Of a stretch of DNA of 64,000 nt, positions 11,529-25,900 are shown piece by piece. Each line of letters starts with the position of its first letter. Within the stretch, counting starts at the first letter, position 1. A model generated the notes under the pieces. That model was not told the origin of the DNA and made no database searches. It saw nothing but the letters and a program-made list of their open reading frames with translations. The position numbers and the translations under genes are program-made. Origin of the DNA: Grifola frondosa (Eukaryota > Basidiomycota > Agaricomycetes > Polyporales > Grifolaceae); assembly GCA_001683735.1 (NCBI GenBank), contig LUGG01000020.1, positions 248,001 through 312,000 of the forward strand, in the 5' to 3' direction.

Positions 11529-12211
11529 TGTTACAACTTTTCAAAAAGATACTGACCTAGCGATGAGCAAAGACAGAGTTAGAAGTAGGAAGATCCAGTT
11601 CTTGAGTGGACGTCGACCACAAGATTAAGCCTTCATGCTTTCCGCGGTGCCTGTGGCTTGGCAGCCACCGTTGGTTTTCAAGTGGCAGCATTATGGCATT
11701 CATTGGTTGGCGAAATCAAGCTGAAGTGTTCAACAACCGTTCCATCCTGCTCGCCTTTGTAGGCATTAGCAATCCGGATTCACTAAGTACACACTCGAAT
11801 GTTCCGTCTAAATACAATGCAATATCATGAAGAGCAAGAAGACGTTGAGCCAGCGGGATTTGCTCCAGCAAGTCATCTCTGAGCTTGCTCCACGATTTTA
11901 AGCAAAGATGCCAGACATCGAGCAGGTATGCATTACATTGAGTCTTCATCACACTCAAACACACTGATCAGTTGGTAGGTGATCGACCGATTGGTAGAGA
12001 AGGAATATATTGAACATGTAGAGAGCTCAGGGTAAATATTGCTTGAGCAAGGTCCTAGCAAAGATGCGGACTTGTCTGCATGATTTGAGTATTCAATAGT
12101 AGGAGGGACAGTGGCGAATGGTGTACAAAAGTCTGGTATGCAAAGAAATATCTATTCCGCACATAACGAATATATGTGTACGAGTCTGGATTACTCAAAA
12201 GTCCTGTATCG
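11529..12211. other. Intergenic, no gene recognised
   Basis: Only short overlapping open frames on both strands. It contains the 5' flank of the DUF6914-like gene and the 3' flank of the membrane-protein gene. Confidence 0.3.
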
Positions 12212-13884
12212 CTAAGGCTCGTATGGAGGTAGTGTTCCCAAGACAGAGCCATTGACGACGGACATAGCCCTTTCTTCACCGTGGAATCCCTGAAATTCGC
12301 TTTGTGGGGAATCGATGTCACGGGGCACGACCCAGAGTGAGGATGAACCGGCCATACTACTCGAGGGTCGCAATGTAGAGTCTGATGCTAAGAAACGGGG
12401 AGTTTCGTTTGCAATCTTCGAACTCATGACAACTGCGTGATCACGGTCTGGCAAGAGGACAGGTTAGTTTGCGGTTCGCAAGGCGACGCGACACAGGAAG
12501 TTATGACTCACCTGGGGAGAAGGGAGTGACGGCATGCATTTGGCCAAGTGGAGGAATTGGCTCATCTTTCATCCCATAGCGGGAGTCCATGCTTCGGGCT
12601 AACCGCCTCCTCCATAATAGAACAGAAATCAAAACAACGATGAGAAGTCCTAATCCACCACCGACTGCGCCACCCACGGTGGCACCCGGGTTGGACGTGG
12701 ACTTCTGCGGCGGAGTGGTAGAGCCGGTCAAAGATGTCGGAGCAGAGGCCGCAGCCGACGTCACTGTCGCATCCAATGCGGTGAGTGATGACGATGACGA
12801 TGACGTTGTCGTTGAAGAGGAAGTTGTGGTCAAATTTTGGTTCGGACAATGCGCAAATGTGAGGTTGTTGTTAGCCGCCTGGTCTGTCTCTGCTGTTTCC
12901 TTGGTATAGACACTGGAGGCGTCAATTAGAGAATGTGAGATATCTGCGGAATCCGAAGACATACTAGAACCTGTAGAAAATGGCTATTTAGCACGAAGAA
13001 ATTGCGACCACGAAGACTACTTACCATGATCCATCGCCCCAAAAAAGACCATAGAGGAAATTGGCAAGGTGTATGTCCTCGTTGCAAACCGCACTCTGGA
13101 TGTTCGTTGGAAGGCTACAGGATCCCGTAAGTACGGGGATATAGCCGAGAAAGTGCCACAGATCAGACTGCTTACGATTCATTCGTGTTTGGGGTGCACA
13201 ACGCACCACCACCCTGTGTGAGGTACATCTGATATGCGCCAATGCCTGCACGTGTTGTTGGCGATATGGAAGCCAGCAGTCTTGAATATCGTACACGTAC
13301 CAGCATCAATCCCGGCAACATTCCCGGGTTGTGTATCCAACTGACAACTGTACCACAGTATGTGTGAGCGCGCGTTCAGTCGATGAAAAATGTGCAAATG
13401 TACATACTTCATGCACAGCATGCTCAGCGCCCAAGATACCGAGTTGCAACAGCAGTCCACTGTCGGGTGCATTACAATCATGAGAATCAGGAGACACAAA
13501 AGGATACAACGAGCACTTACTCTGCTGATCGTCGCAATTGTCCCCGGGGGTATTTGGTCTCATATAGTAGGAACCTCATCTGGGATCCGAACAAAACAGT
13601 ATCAGAGAAGTGCGAGATATGTAGAACAGAATCTACACACAATCGCGGTTACAAATTTGGCGCAGTCGTTGATATGTTATACCTGGTCCAAAAATGATCG
13701 ACAAATGCAGAGTACTACCGGTGCCAAAGAAGAACTCACAAGGTGACTCTCCGGCAATGCTCGCATACCAGTCCAATTGCGTACTCGCGCAAGTGGTGTT
13801 GCCAGTGCCCGCAGTCCCTGAGATCAGAAAAGACAGTAGTGCAGCTACGTACGACCACCGTCGCACTAGTTCGTTCATCCTCAT
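12212..13884 (-). CDS. Agaricomycete-type single-pass membrane protein with Cys-rich ectodomain
   Basis: A gene of about six exons read from 13884 to 12212. A signal peptide ('WSYVAALLSFLISGTAG') precedes a Cys-rich extracellular part with 'LDWYASIAGESPC', 'TYQRLRQICN', 'MRPNTPGDNCDDQ', 'VDCCCNSVSWALSMLCM', 'AVCNEDIHLANFLYGLFW' and 'YTKETAETDQAANNN'. A Ser/Thr-rich stalk follows (about 12690-12830), then a Gly/Ile/Leu/Val transmembrane segment with a basic stop-transfer (about 12610-12680) and a cytoplasmic tail of about 110 residues ending 'LGTLPPYEP'. This architecture recurs in mushroom genomes as an uncharacterised protein. The arrangement resembles cell-wall sensors (ectodomain, Ser/Thr stalk, one membrane span), but a sensor role is only inference. 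One start alternative is Met 13878. Confidence 0.72.
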
Positions 13885-16800
13885 CAGACAGACAGGCTCG
13901 TCGAAAGGAGGAGATGGAGACGGGCCACAGGAGGGAAGAAAATGACGCACAAGTGTCGGAGAGTGGAGACCATTTACACATCAAAGCTTCGAAATGACCT
14001 CCCTTCAGCATTGTGTACATTTGCAATAAATGCCGCCCATCATTTTCTCGTGAGATAGTATTGGTGGCGCAGATGTCCTCAGGCCGCCTCAGGCCTCCTC
14101 CGTATCGGCTCTTTCAATTATGTGTCTGTGAAAGATCCGAGATGAACCAGGCGAATATCAATGCTTGCAGTGCAGCACAACATTGCAGGCTCAACTAGGC
14201 TCGGCGTCGGGAGCAATTTGATCGCAAACGTTGAGTTCGACGTGAGCCTTGCGTGAGCCCGCTAGTCCAGTTCGAGCAACACAGCTTCGCACCGCCTTGA
14301 TGCCACTTATACCTGCGCATTTGGAGAAAGTCAGTAGGGTGAAAGTGACCGCTCCGCGCTGAACCCGTCGTCGACGAAGGGCCCCAAGGACTTGTAGAGA
14401 GGCTACATGGATGGTCATCGCTACTGACACGAAGCTTGAGCTTGATCGGAACCAGTGACACAGTAAGTAAGTATTGAGTAAGTAACTATAGATATACAGG
14501 CTGTTCGTCCATGGATGAGGTTTACTGCAAACAGCTGGGAGGTACGGATTTTCTATATTCGGCGCTCTACGATGAAATTAATTATCATCTAGGGCCATGT
14601 TGGTGCTGGCCAGCTGCAGTATTAACTGGCCACTTGTACTCACCATCATTGATGAGGTCCTCCAGGCTACTGTCATGTGCAGCATCGCGAGGAGCACGAT
14701 ACAGCTACAGAGGTACTTTCTGGGAAAGTATGATGAGATATGCTAACGTCATTCCTAGTACTAAGTAGCACCCATACTAGGCTCGCTAGCCAGCCTCTCT
14801 ATATGCGAAAGACAGTACTTTGTTCCTCTGTATAGATACGTTAATTCCTCGGCGTCTGATTCGAAAATTCCGCTCGAGGCCTAATCATCGATGATCGCTT
14901 CCCTCCAGGTGCGAATATTGATTCGAGATACTTTATGCTGTCAATGATTGCTTATCCGTACCAGTGAACAATCAGGCAATCGGCGAACTATTGCTACGGG
15001 AACGGTTCTTCCTGCAGTCCAATCCATCATCGCGGGCCACGAGTTCTGTGAAACCTCCAGATGATCTGTCAAGTACTTAGTACGGGAAGTTTGTAAATTT
15101 CTTGTCTTCCATGATGCTTGCCACGTTGCATTCGCTGACCAGGTACGGCCGACCACTTAGCTGTCTAAGCCGTTTCCAAACCCAGGGCTCAGCGCTCAGG
15201 CCTCATGGTGTTTTTCTTCCATAGCCTCTTTGTCTGAACCATTGTGTACGCGCAAGGGTTCCACAGGTTGGCTCGGCACCGCAGTCCCACGAAAGGAGTC
15301 CTGATTAGATTCTGTCGATCGCTGCATGGGGCTCCATTGTTTGTCTCCGTTCGAGGGTCCATTGTACCCCATCCACACTATTAATGGCTAGCACTATCTT
15401 TGTACTACCCCACATCGCCAACAACACCAGCGGCCCACAATCTCTGAACGCCGCCGATCGTGCTCAGCGGCATCGCCGGCCCAATCGAGGAGGTACCCCA
15501 CAGCCCGAACCCCGCAGGGCAGATGACCCACCACGCCCGCGCTAGCGCTATCGCGCGCACACTTCGCGCACCCGCATTGCAAATCTCACGGGCACTCGCC
15601 CTGCCCAGTGCGGGCAGTGATTAGTGACGCATCGCGTCCCGCAGACACCCCTCCCCTCCTATGGCGACTCGATTGCACGCACCGCCATTCGCGCCGTGAT
15701 CCTGCACTCGGCGCGGTGCCCCAACCTGACGTGCTTCGCAATAGAGATAAGCGGCCTCGTGTGCGACCGTGCGTTTCCCATCGCATCTCCAGACCTCTTC
15801 TGTGATATCGCTGTGCCAGAAGTCTCTTCCGCCGCAGGCGGCCAAGTCTGAGTTTCGTGTGTCGTGCGGCGATTGTCGGCATGGCGAGTGTATTCTTCGT
15901 ACGCTCAGGAGACTTCACTTGCGCTTCCTTCTCGAACAATCTGATGTAGATGTCGTATCTATTGTGGGAACGCAGCCAGGGTATCTACATTCAAAGAGCG
16001 AGTCCGAGTGCTAAGCCAACGGTAAATAAATACGACTGTAAGTCAACGGGCGTACGTATGCACGCAGCGGCGGATGCAGCAGGAACTGTCAGCCGCAAGA
16101 CATGTGTGATCGGGAAAGGTGAGTAGGACAGAAGGAAGATTTGGATATCGATGCATGTAAGTACAGATGCCGTGCGCAGAAGAGGACAGGTATGCATGCA
16201 TGGGCCGATGAAGAAGCAGCCATGTAGTAATACACTATCTTACAGAGAGCGATGGTATGAATGGACGACACGACGAGAGATGACAAGAGACCGCGATTGA
16301 GAGAAAACAAAGGTGAGAATGAAGATAAGGAAAGATATGGGCGAGAGATTCGATTCTATATACGGAGCACGAGAGACGCCGCGACCCGGTCGTGTATGCG
16401 AAGCAGACGCTCGGACCTATGGGGGACTGAGATGGGAGGAAAGATGTTCCCAAGGCGGGACATGTATCCACAAGGGCAGTCGATGTGGGGATGGAGCACA
16501 GCCAGATGAGGCACACACGGTGTGATGATGGTCGACGAGCTTTTGCAGGTCGAGTATGGGGAAGAGAAGGACACGAACTTGAAGGGGAAGGAGCGGGAAC
16601 ACACGGAGCGGAGAGAAAATGACGACAGATAGGAATAGATAGTTGTAGATGGTAATAGCGACAAACTTGACGAGGAGCCCGCGCCTTGAAGCAAGTAACG
16701 CAGGACACGGCAAGTTGAATATATGCGCCCGTCCACAGCCATAAACTGAAGCAAATCAACGATGGCGAGATGATGGTCCGTCCAGTGCCTAATCACGGGG

Positions 16801-17125
16801 CACGACGAACGATCCGATGAACCACCACACAAGCGTTTTGTGCTTTTCGAATGCAAAAAAGGGAATCCAGGCATAACGATGGCGTAAAAGGCATACAGGA
16901 GCGCGGGAGAGGGGGTCCAAGAATGGGTAGCGCCGCGGGCGCTCCGGGGCAGCTGACCTGCGAGTACGTATTAGACGTCGACGGCTGAATCTTGCGGGCA
17001 TCGCGCGTCCCACAGGTGGCAGGGAGCGCAAAGCCCGTCGACGTGTACGGTAGGTGTGCTGCGAGGGTCCGGGAGGGCGCTCACCGCATATGGGCTGTAG
17101 AGTAATAGCCGTCAGCGTCCGAATT
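13885..17125. other. 3.2-kb intergenic stretch
   Basis: No gene recognised. Short open frames on both strands (for example 14191-14461, 15586-15939, 16235-16874) lack family motifs. The last 0.9 kb may be 3' untranslated sequence of the CBM21 gene. Confidence 0.35.
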
Positions 17126-19962
17126 TCACAGCAGGTCACCAGGGTACAGATGGATCACGAAGCCAGCATAATAAGTCCAACAAGAATCACCCGTCGGGCG
17201 CGCAAGCTGGCAATCACTCCACTCCTCCCCTCCCTCCTTGACCAGACCCAAATCAACACGGATCTCAACAAAACGCACATCCCCCAACATACGACCAAAT
17301 CGAGCGAAAAAGCGCAGATCGACGAAAACAGCAACAAGACACTCACCTCCAACCATGCCTGCATCCGGCATGCCGAAGCTAAACCCTGGAAACCTGTACG
17401 TATGTCCGTGCCCAGGACCCGCCGTTGTGCCCTGGCCGAACACCTGCCCTGCAGCAGCGCCCGACTTCGGCGGGCTCCCGCTTATTGCAGGTGAAGGTGA
17501 AGGGGGAGGCGGCGTACTTTGCGCAAAACACCACTGCCGCACAAAAGCCGCGTAGCTCGAATCGTTGGTATCCACGCGTCCGCCGCTGCCGTTAACGAAG
17601 TTTGTCAGACCGAGGCCATTAGAATCGGCAGGCGTTTCTTCGCCCATCTCGAGGCCGAGGCCGGCCGCACTGGAGATGGTGCTCGTGCTGGAGGTGCTGG
17701 AAGAAGATGCAGTGGAGGTGGTACTCGCGTCCGAAACAGGTGGAGGCGATGCAACGCGCACGGGACTCGCAGCCCTGTTTGCGGGACTTGCGGCTCCGCT
17801 TGCGCTGGGTGAGCTATCATGTGAGCGCGGGGGGTCAATAATTGCTGGTAATGCAGGCCCGTGACTGCCACGGGAGAGGTATACGAATACGAAGAGGAGT
17901 TGTTGTAGGGGGGATAGGACCACGTCAGATCGGACAGAGGCTCAAGCATCGTCGCAGGCATGCCGCCTATGATGATTGTCCGAGCGGGTGCGTAGGCGTT
18001 TCTTCCTTATCCTCTTCGCTCTCGGAGGTGTGCACCTCTGAATGCACACTGACCTCTCGCTTGTGCTTGCTAGCCTCGACCTTTTGATCAGCTGCTCCCG
18101 CATCTTGTGTCTCCAGCGTGCTGCTAGGCTCCGCGGGCAAGCTCGCGCTTCTTGGTCGCCCGCTGCCGGGTGGAGTCGTCGGCGGTGTGACCATGCACAC
18201 ACTCGACATCGAAGGCGTGGATGCGGTGGTCGCACTCGTCGGTGACACATAATTGGACAAGCTCAGCCGCCGCGACAGATACGCCGCGGTGGGCGAGGCA
18301 AGCAAGTTGGGACCTTGTCCCGGGCTATGTGTCCCGTGCTGTTTGTGCTTGTGCGCACGCGGGTGCGCCTGGAAATGCATGTAAGGAGGCGTGGCCGACG
18401 GAATGGCGAAGACAACGAACGCACAAGCTGTGGGGGAGGAGAAAGTTGTCTAGTCGCCGGCGCAGCAGGAGAAGGTTCCTGCTTAGGCAACGAGATCTCG
18501 CCCGTGGGCGGCGTAGTCTTCAGCGTGCTAGGCGCGCTGAACGTGCGCTGCTGCGCGTAGGCATGCCAAGAAGCCCAAGACCTGAACCAAGAGCAGGAGA
18601 AGCAAGCGGAGATGAAGCAGCGCGGCGGAAACCGACACGATAATTCTGGCCGTCGTTGTTGTCCCACCACTCGCCGACGCCACCTGAGATGTACCGCGCA
18701 ACGAGCCAAAGTGTGCGATCAGCAAGCTTGTACTCGTAATCCTCTAACCGTATTGTAAGCTATGCGCATACAATGAGTTGGAAGGTAGGAAGAGTGTGCA
18801 ATCTACATACCTAAAGCGATCCCATGTAGGATTGGAGAAATCCTCTTTCTCGTCCGTGGTGCTGCCGCTAGCGATGTCAGCAGCAACATCTCCCAGAGTC
18901 CGCGCTCGGGGGAAAGGCGGAGGGAGCCCAGGTAAGCTCACAACGTGCTTACAAAGGACCTCGCTCGTCGTTTGCCAGTCGTCCAACGTGAAGCGGACTG
19001 CTACAGTCTTCTCGAACGAGAGGTTTCGCACGAGGACGGTACCACGGAGGGTCGGGGGTCGCGTGCGCGGGAGCGCGAGAGTTTCCAGGAAGACGTTGGC
19101 GTACGGAGACGGGTTTGTGCGCGGAATAGCAGACGTACGCTCTGGAGAAGGGTCAATCTCGTGGACGAGCGAGTGGGAGGAGGCGGTGGAGGGAGAAGGG
19201 AGGGAAGGGAATGGGAAAGAAGACTCGGCTTCGGTCTCAGTCTCCGTGTCATCGCCAGAGGGCTTGGAGAGGCTGGCGGGTTTTCCAGAGCGGTTGAAAA
19301 CGCGGACAGTCTCAAGACCACTATCCTTCTCTGCGAAGTGGACATTCTTCGGACCGCTGGGAGTGGAGGGCGCGGACTGGGCGCGAAGGTGCTTGATGGT
19401 GAATAGGTTTGGAATATTGGGGGACGAGCAGGACGACTTGAGGGACGACTTGAGTGGTTTGCCGTTAGAAAGGATGATAGGGGTGGAAGGGGTGCGGGGG
19501 ATGGGGGAAGAAGAATTGGAAGAGAATTTTGAGGAGGAAGCGGAAGGGAAAAAAGGAGATGGGCCTTCGGGAGGGGAGAGAGGGGATGAGGCGGGGAATG
19601 GAACGGTAGCGTGAGATGGGTAGGGGGGATTTCGATGCGAGAGGGAGGGTCGACAGTAGAAGAGGAAGACTTGCGAGCATTCATGGACATGCGGAGAGAA
19701 TTGGAAGGTGAGAATTGAGAGCCATAGCTGGGGTTGTAAGAGGATGTCTGGAGATCGTCGTCTGGGATAATGTCGTCGTCTTGGACGTTGATGTGGAAGA
19801 CAGCTTTTTTTGTTTGAACGGGGTAGGGAGCCGAGCGATCCAAATGCGCCTGGACCACGCTCGTCAGAGAAAGTGCTAGAGGAGCGGGTGCGACGGTGGG
19901 GTGTATGCGGGGCGGGTGGAGGTGGTCGTCGAGTGGTCTGGGGAAGGAATGGAGTAGGGCAT
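17126..19962 (-). CDS. Protein phosphatase 1 glycogen-targeting subunit with CBM21 (Gac1/PPP1R3 type)
   Basis: Tethers PP1 to glycogen so that glycogen synthase is dephosphorylated. Read on the minus strand: an N-terminal Ser/Pro-rich region with 'FSDERGPGAFGSLGSLP', then 'PLKSSLKSSCSSPNIP', a PP1-docking RVxF-type motif in 'GPKNVHFAEKD' (about 19340), and the CBM21 domain (about 19060-18620) with 'TLRGTVLVRNLSFEKTVAV', 'FTLDDWQTTSEV' and 'GVGEWWDNNDGQNY'. A long Ser/Thr/Pro-rich tail follows, ending near 'AAFVRQWCFAQS' and 'FPGFSFGMPDAG'. One intron lies inside CBM21 (about 18755-18815). Frame shifts at a 7-T run (19805-19811) and a 6-G run (19623-19628) split the N-terminal part into alternating frames. 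The start at 19962 also needs one correction. The exact 3' end may be up to 200 bp upstream of 17126. Confidence 0.78.
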
Positions 19963-22900
19963 CGTAGACAGGGGCGTTGGAGGTCGTTGGCGTGGACGTG
20001 GGCGTAGTCGCTGGGCGTGTTGTAGTCAGGCCCTTGGGCGTTGTGGATGTCGTTGGCGGTGATGGGAGCGCTAGCAGATGGCGGAGGCAGAGTACAAACG
20101 TGCGATCTGTGGATAGCTCCTATAAGATGTGATAACGAGAGAAGCACGAATTGGATCCCCGAAGGGAGGAGACAGCGACGGTGGATGGTGGGTGGATCGA
20201 GAGGCTGGCCGTGGTTTGGTTTGTCTTCCCATTTGAGATCTCGCCTCAGCCTATCACGGCATGTGATGTCATCCATGACCCCCTTTTTCGGCCATTCCCC
20301 CTATCACTCCCAATCCATTTCCAGCCTTTGTCTTATCATTTTCTGCTCGCCATCCCGACCCAAAGTTTTCAACAAACTATTTTGATTCAGAATTCGATTG
20401 CGACGACACTTCCTCGTCGAAACTCTCTCCGCCTACTCCCACTTGTCGCACTTCGGTCTCTCCTTTGGACTGAATTCCCTTCCTCCTCGCGGTCTAACAT
20501 TTCCCCACTCCAGCCTCCCTATCCAACGGCGCCAATCCTCCGCCGGTTCTTGCTTTATTCTCCCGCCAACGACACCTGCATCTACGTTCTCGGTCGCTGT
20601 CCATCACGCTCCTGTCACTTCCACGATAACCGGCAATCTCGCCATCTTCGCCACCTCATTTCTATTCTAAATCGCGCGAACCACCTCCGACAGCGGCAAC
20701 AAACAAACAACCTCTCAAACCAGTGCATGTCTTCCTAATTATGTCCTTTTCTCACAACCATTTTCGCAACCATTTCTCCGACCTTCTCTGTCCATTAATC
20801 ATCTTTTTTCTTTGCTTGATCAATCTATCCGTACCCCTCCGTCTCCCCCGACCGCTCGTCGTACCGTTCCACCGCGCTTCCCACCCTTCACACGCCTCCC
20901 ATCTTTCTCTCATTTCTGCCCCACGTATCCACCATTCCATTCCCCGGCTCGATGACCGTCTATGTATCCCGCCTCGCGTCCTCACTCCCGCCGCGCTCTC
21001 TGTCCGCTTCGTCCTGTCAGCCTCCAGTGGTCCAATCATCGCCGAGCCTGCACCTTGGCGTCCCAGTCACAGCCATGACCAGCCACGCGCCATCTCTCCG
21101 ACACGTTTCGTCCCGATCAGGCAAGTCAACTCGCATGCAGATCCTATCGGCTGAAGATTCGATATTGTATGAACGAGATTCAGGAACGCGATCGAACGGC
21201 TTCTTATTGCCTGTTTCCCACGAGGATAATTGAGTCGGGCCTGCTTTCCCTTACGTGATGCTTGGACCCTGAGAGGCCTGATGGGTGCGACTGGGCGCGA
21301 GGCTGGCGCTGTCGCTCGCGAGCGGCTCTCGAGCGGCTCTCGCGAACGTGGGCGTCCTTCCCAGCACGATTTGCACGCTCGCGCCTGCTCTTTGACTCGC
21401 TCTATCATTATGCGTCTGGCCTATGTCCTACTGTCGGTATCGCAATGGAAACGTTACTGTGCAAACATTTCTCGTCGAGTCAGCTGACCCGCCTAGTCCA
21501 ATCGTGTCGCGTCGGGATGCACAGCATGGAAGCAACATGGAAGTGCGTAAGCGTGTCTTCATCACCCATGACAATTTTGTCCTGCTCATTCCGACCTTTC
21601 CGTAGTGTGGACGCGGACGCCCTTGTCAGCTTGCTTCCCCAAGGAGCGCGCCACATCTCATAAGCATGTCTGACAACGCAACAGGTGCGAGGGCTACGGT
21701 GTCATGTCAGTGTCAGAGATTATTCTCGCACTACGTCGTGCTTCGGATCAGATTGCAGTGACAGATAGGTTCGAAGGTAAGGGTGCGCAAATTGCAAGAC
21801 GCCGATGGACGCGAGCTCGATTGTGCGCCTGCGGATGTAAGCAACGAGCCCGCGCGCGCCTGGCACCACGCCGGGGCGAGAAGCTGAGGCAGTGTCGCGT
21901 CGAGGAGCGCGTCAAACGCTATCGGACGCAGATCATTGGCCTGCGATGGGATCGTAAGGCGCGCTGCATACAACGAGGGCCTCAGCTGAGGACGTTCACG
22001 CTGCAGTGACAGGTTGGGGGTTTGTGCCCCACCGTGATGCGATGGTGAGTCTCCGTTCTATCCCGTTTTCTGCATGTTCATGCTGTCGGTTTGTCTTCTT
22101 TTACGTAGACGAAGATGCTAGTATACAGGAGCGTGGTCGCCCGCGTGGGCTTCGAAGCTGTCGCCGGAACGCTCGAAGGGGTCCGCGTACGGCTGCAGAG
22201 CGCTCCATCGAGTAGCCGATGCCGCCATGAAGATACCACAAGCGTCTCAGGTCTTTCCCCGTTTCCGTCTTCCGTGTCGTTGCAGCAAGTACTCCGATTC
22301 CTTCATTCGGCTGGGCGATGTCCGCAGCACCCCAGCGTTCTGTGCGCAGCTGGGAATGCATAGTACAGCTCGGTTATCGTACTTCTCTCGCATTATTAGC
22401 TCAACGAATGCGGGGATTTCTTAGCTGCCGATATGAAGGAGCAAAATGATGGGAACAAAGGAAGGGGTGGCACCGCAAGCAGTACGGCGTTACGGATGCC
22501 TCCCTCCACCCTTTCCTTTGTCTCCGTCTCTTCGTCTTCGTCTTCGTCGTCACCGTGGACTCGGGCACAAAGTAATGCGCGCCCACGGACCGGACCCGAG
22601 GGCCGTACTATTCCCGCCTGCGAATGATCATCTCCATGGAGAAGGCCGCCGCCTTGTCCTGGTGGCAGTGTACGCGCGATAACCACTTTGAGCGTTTCTG
22701 GCCATACAGTCACCTTGATGGGAAGAGGTTCGTCGCCGCCGGGTTTGGTGGTCCTGGGTCCCCGTCGAGCTTCATACTTCGCGCCCGCGGAGCTCGGTCC
22801 CGGATGCCTGCTCCCGTCGATCGTCCATTTTGGTTATATAGTGCTGAGTGTGCGCTGCTGGCTACAACAATCCCTCCATGTCTCTCCGCTCCGAACTGGC

Positions 22901-25900
22901 TTATATGCTCCTACTATTCCTGCTGGGCGAGTTGCACAGTTAGTCCGGTGGACGGTGGTCGATATATGCGCCACCGACGAGCTCACTGGCAGATGTCTTC
23001 GTGTGAGTAATCATATGCTAGCTGTATTCGCACCACTGTGGCAAAACTATGCTAGCATAGACGTAAATTGTGCTTCCCACCCTCGGGGTTGCGTGAGCCA
23101 GCGAGGCGGGGAGGGTCTCGCTTGTGCTGCATCAATCTCGGGATTTGCTCTTGGCTCGTCTTCGACGTCTGGGATGTCTCGAGGACCGGGAGCAAGACGT
23201 GCGCCGCATCGCTGGACTCGGCGCGAGTGCCGCTCGCTATTTGTGCCCTCGGATGTGGTACCGGGCTCCCGTCGCTACTGTTGAGCTGGCCGTCGACACG
23301 ACGGGGGCCGTTGGTGACGGCGTGGCAGGCCTATATTACGTGCATAATCCTCGTTGATTTGCGCAATAGACGTAAAACGCTACCCGGCATTTACTTGGAT
23401 TCCTCTGGTAAATGAACGATCTTCATGGGCTCGTAGTAATCTCGGGCTCACTCGTCTCGGCGACGATGGACGACCGCGGATCGCTGAATGGGGGCATCCC
23501 GCCCTGTTTTTTTCGCTGCTAGTCATGTCTAAACCATCTGCAATCTCTGTCTGCGTGCCTGCCGTTTCGAATGGCCCTCTCCGGCGTGTTATCGCTGCTC
23601 GCTTTGGGATCGATAGATTGTTGATCTGGCGAGATGGGATTCAGATCGGTGGAGTCGCGTTGTTTCGTGTTGTGGATGGCTGTGGACTCTGTCTTTCATG
23701 TGCTGGGCACTTTGGGACATAGCTGTATGCTACTGGGTTGCGTACAGTATGGGCTGATCAGTGGGTTCGCGAGTTCCAAGAATGTTCAGTTACGTCGCGA
23801 CATCTCCAGTTGCTGTCAGTTCACTCAGTGCATTTAGTCTCGGAACGCGGCGCGGGTTCGCGTTCGGTCGCTATCCCTGGCGGCCGTCGGGTACGCAAAC
23901 CGAGGAAGCGCGACGTTGTCCGCCATCTCGTTATTTGCACACGTTATCTCCCCGACGATCTCTCAATATGGCCATACCCCGCAATCCTCCTTTGCCAAGG
24001 CGCAAGGCGTTATCTCCCAGCTCGCATGTCGTTCCGAGTCGCTGTGCATATCAGCGTGATTCTACTCTACTCCCAACATAGCCAGTGCGGAGAGATAAGC
24101 GTGGAATCGGTCCCACTCGCCGGGGGTGTCTTCCTGGCGTAGGTTCCTTTATGCTGGTCTCAATGTGGCGTTTTGGCTCGCTCGAATGCCACCGAACATT
24201 TTTGCTTCTCGGCCGTAGGCGTTGTGTCAACTGATGCATTGTTGCACACCACATCTTATCTCTCCCTTTCGTATTATGGCGCGGTACGGCGTTCGGCTGG
24301 CGTAAGCAGAGGGGATAAGTTGTTGTTCACCAGGCAAATCGTACTTGCATGATGCCGTAACACCGACGATCTCCTCGTTTTGGGAACCTTTAATTGGCTT
24401 TCATTCGGCATTGTCCTGATTGCGGCTCGCGGTGTACGACAGATGGGGTATGTGATTCTGATGATCATTGTGCTGTTCACCGGCTCATGCGGGTGCGTTC
24501 CAGCAAGGCATTTCCCGTGCCGCCAATTTAGCCTTGAAACGATGTCTTCGATGTATCCTCAATGATTCAATCCATCCACCGAAGTTGCCAGCGCACCATG
24601 TCGTGAGATACCCGTCTTATCTTTTGCCCCGCTGCGTTATATTTTCCTAGAAGTCGGTTTGCCACACTCGGCGCCAGTCGTCAAGGCCAAGTCCGACACC
24701 CATCGCACGTTCGATCCTCTCGTACGAGGCCCATTCGTACGGGACCCATTGTCCTCCGCGAACGCTTCTTCTGCAAAATTCACAGTTCATCGTTCTCGCG
24801 GAAAATACTTAGCGCGTGCAGCCGCGGTGCCTGTACGGACGGCCGGATATATATATATTGAATATAATGATCAGACCCAAAGAGATTGTCGACATCTCTG
24901 CCCGCCTCGATCCCCCGATATAGAAATCCTCGGATGTGCATGCTGTGTCGATCCGGGGCCCAGGACGCTGTTCCCGCACCTGCGCGCCGTGTTCCGGGTT
25001 CGGTCGCGCGCTGCGCGCGGCCGACTGTGTACGGAGGTTCCTGGCCAGTTCTTGTTGTTGCTGCTAGTGCGGGTTGCGTGGCGTGGTGTGGATACGGAAG
25101 GTCAGCTGAGTATCAGAGACACTGGGGTTCTGGGATGCCATGCTACGCTGGGTTCGTCTCATATCTTCTAAGCTGTGAATGTACCTGGGGTCTTGGATGT
25201 CGTGCTCGGGATGTGACTCGCATCTTTGTGACTAGATGTTGATGAAGAGCAGTTGACACTTTGACAGCTCAGCTAGCTCCATCGTTTTCGGGTATAGCTT
25301 TGTGTTAAATGTTAAAGGTACCGACAGGCCGCTCTGCGGATCGCGGCTACACCACACAGTAATTTTACGACCGATATCCATTTGGCCCACCGACTAGAAG
25401 TTGGCGACTTAATTTAGGCCATGATGAGGAATAGCGGAGCCTGCGAGAAGCATCCGGTCTATGCTTGACCAAGCTCTCCATGCGAAGTGCTCGATCGTCA
25501 GTCGTATCCACTCTTCTCTTCGCGGGGCTCGGATATATGAATGACCAGATCCTATTGTCCACCTCTATAGGAACCTGGTGGAACAATAGTTGTTCGAATC
25601 ATATTGCCAGAGCTGGTTTGAGATTCTACGATTATCATATCCATGTAATACAAGTCTAGAGACATTTGGCGTCTGCAAGCTCAGGTATGCGGCTGCGATT
25701 TTTCTCGTCCTTCCCGACGGTATTCACGGTACGTGATTCTACATGTCCAGCTGTAATGTAGGCTGCATCGCTAACCACCCGTGAGGTTATCAGCAATATT
25801 CTCCGACTCGAGGCCTACGCATCACCACCACGTACTGATAATTCGAACCGTTTCAGAGATACGACCCGATCGAACTGGAGTTACGCAGGACGAGCCTCCC

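Noticed and set aside
16235..16874. Minus-strand open frames downstream of the CBM21 gene
   Set aside because: Ser/Cys/Leu-rich translations without family features; probably 3' untranslated or intergenic sequence.
20151..25242. Series of plus-strand open frames of 80-200 codons
   Set aside because: Low-complexity or unrecognisable translations, no signal peptides or domain motifs, no convincing intron joins.
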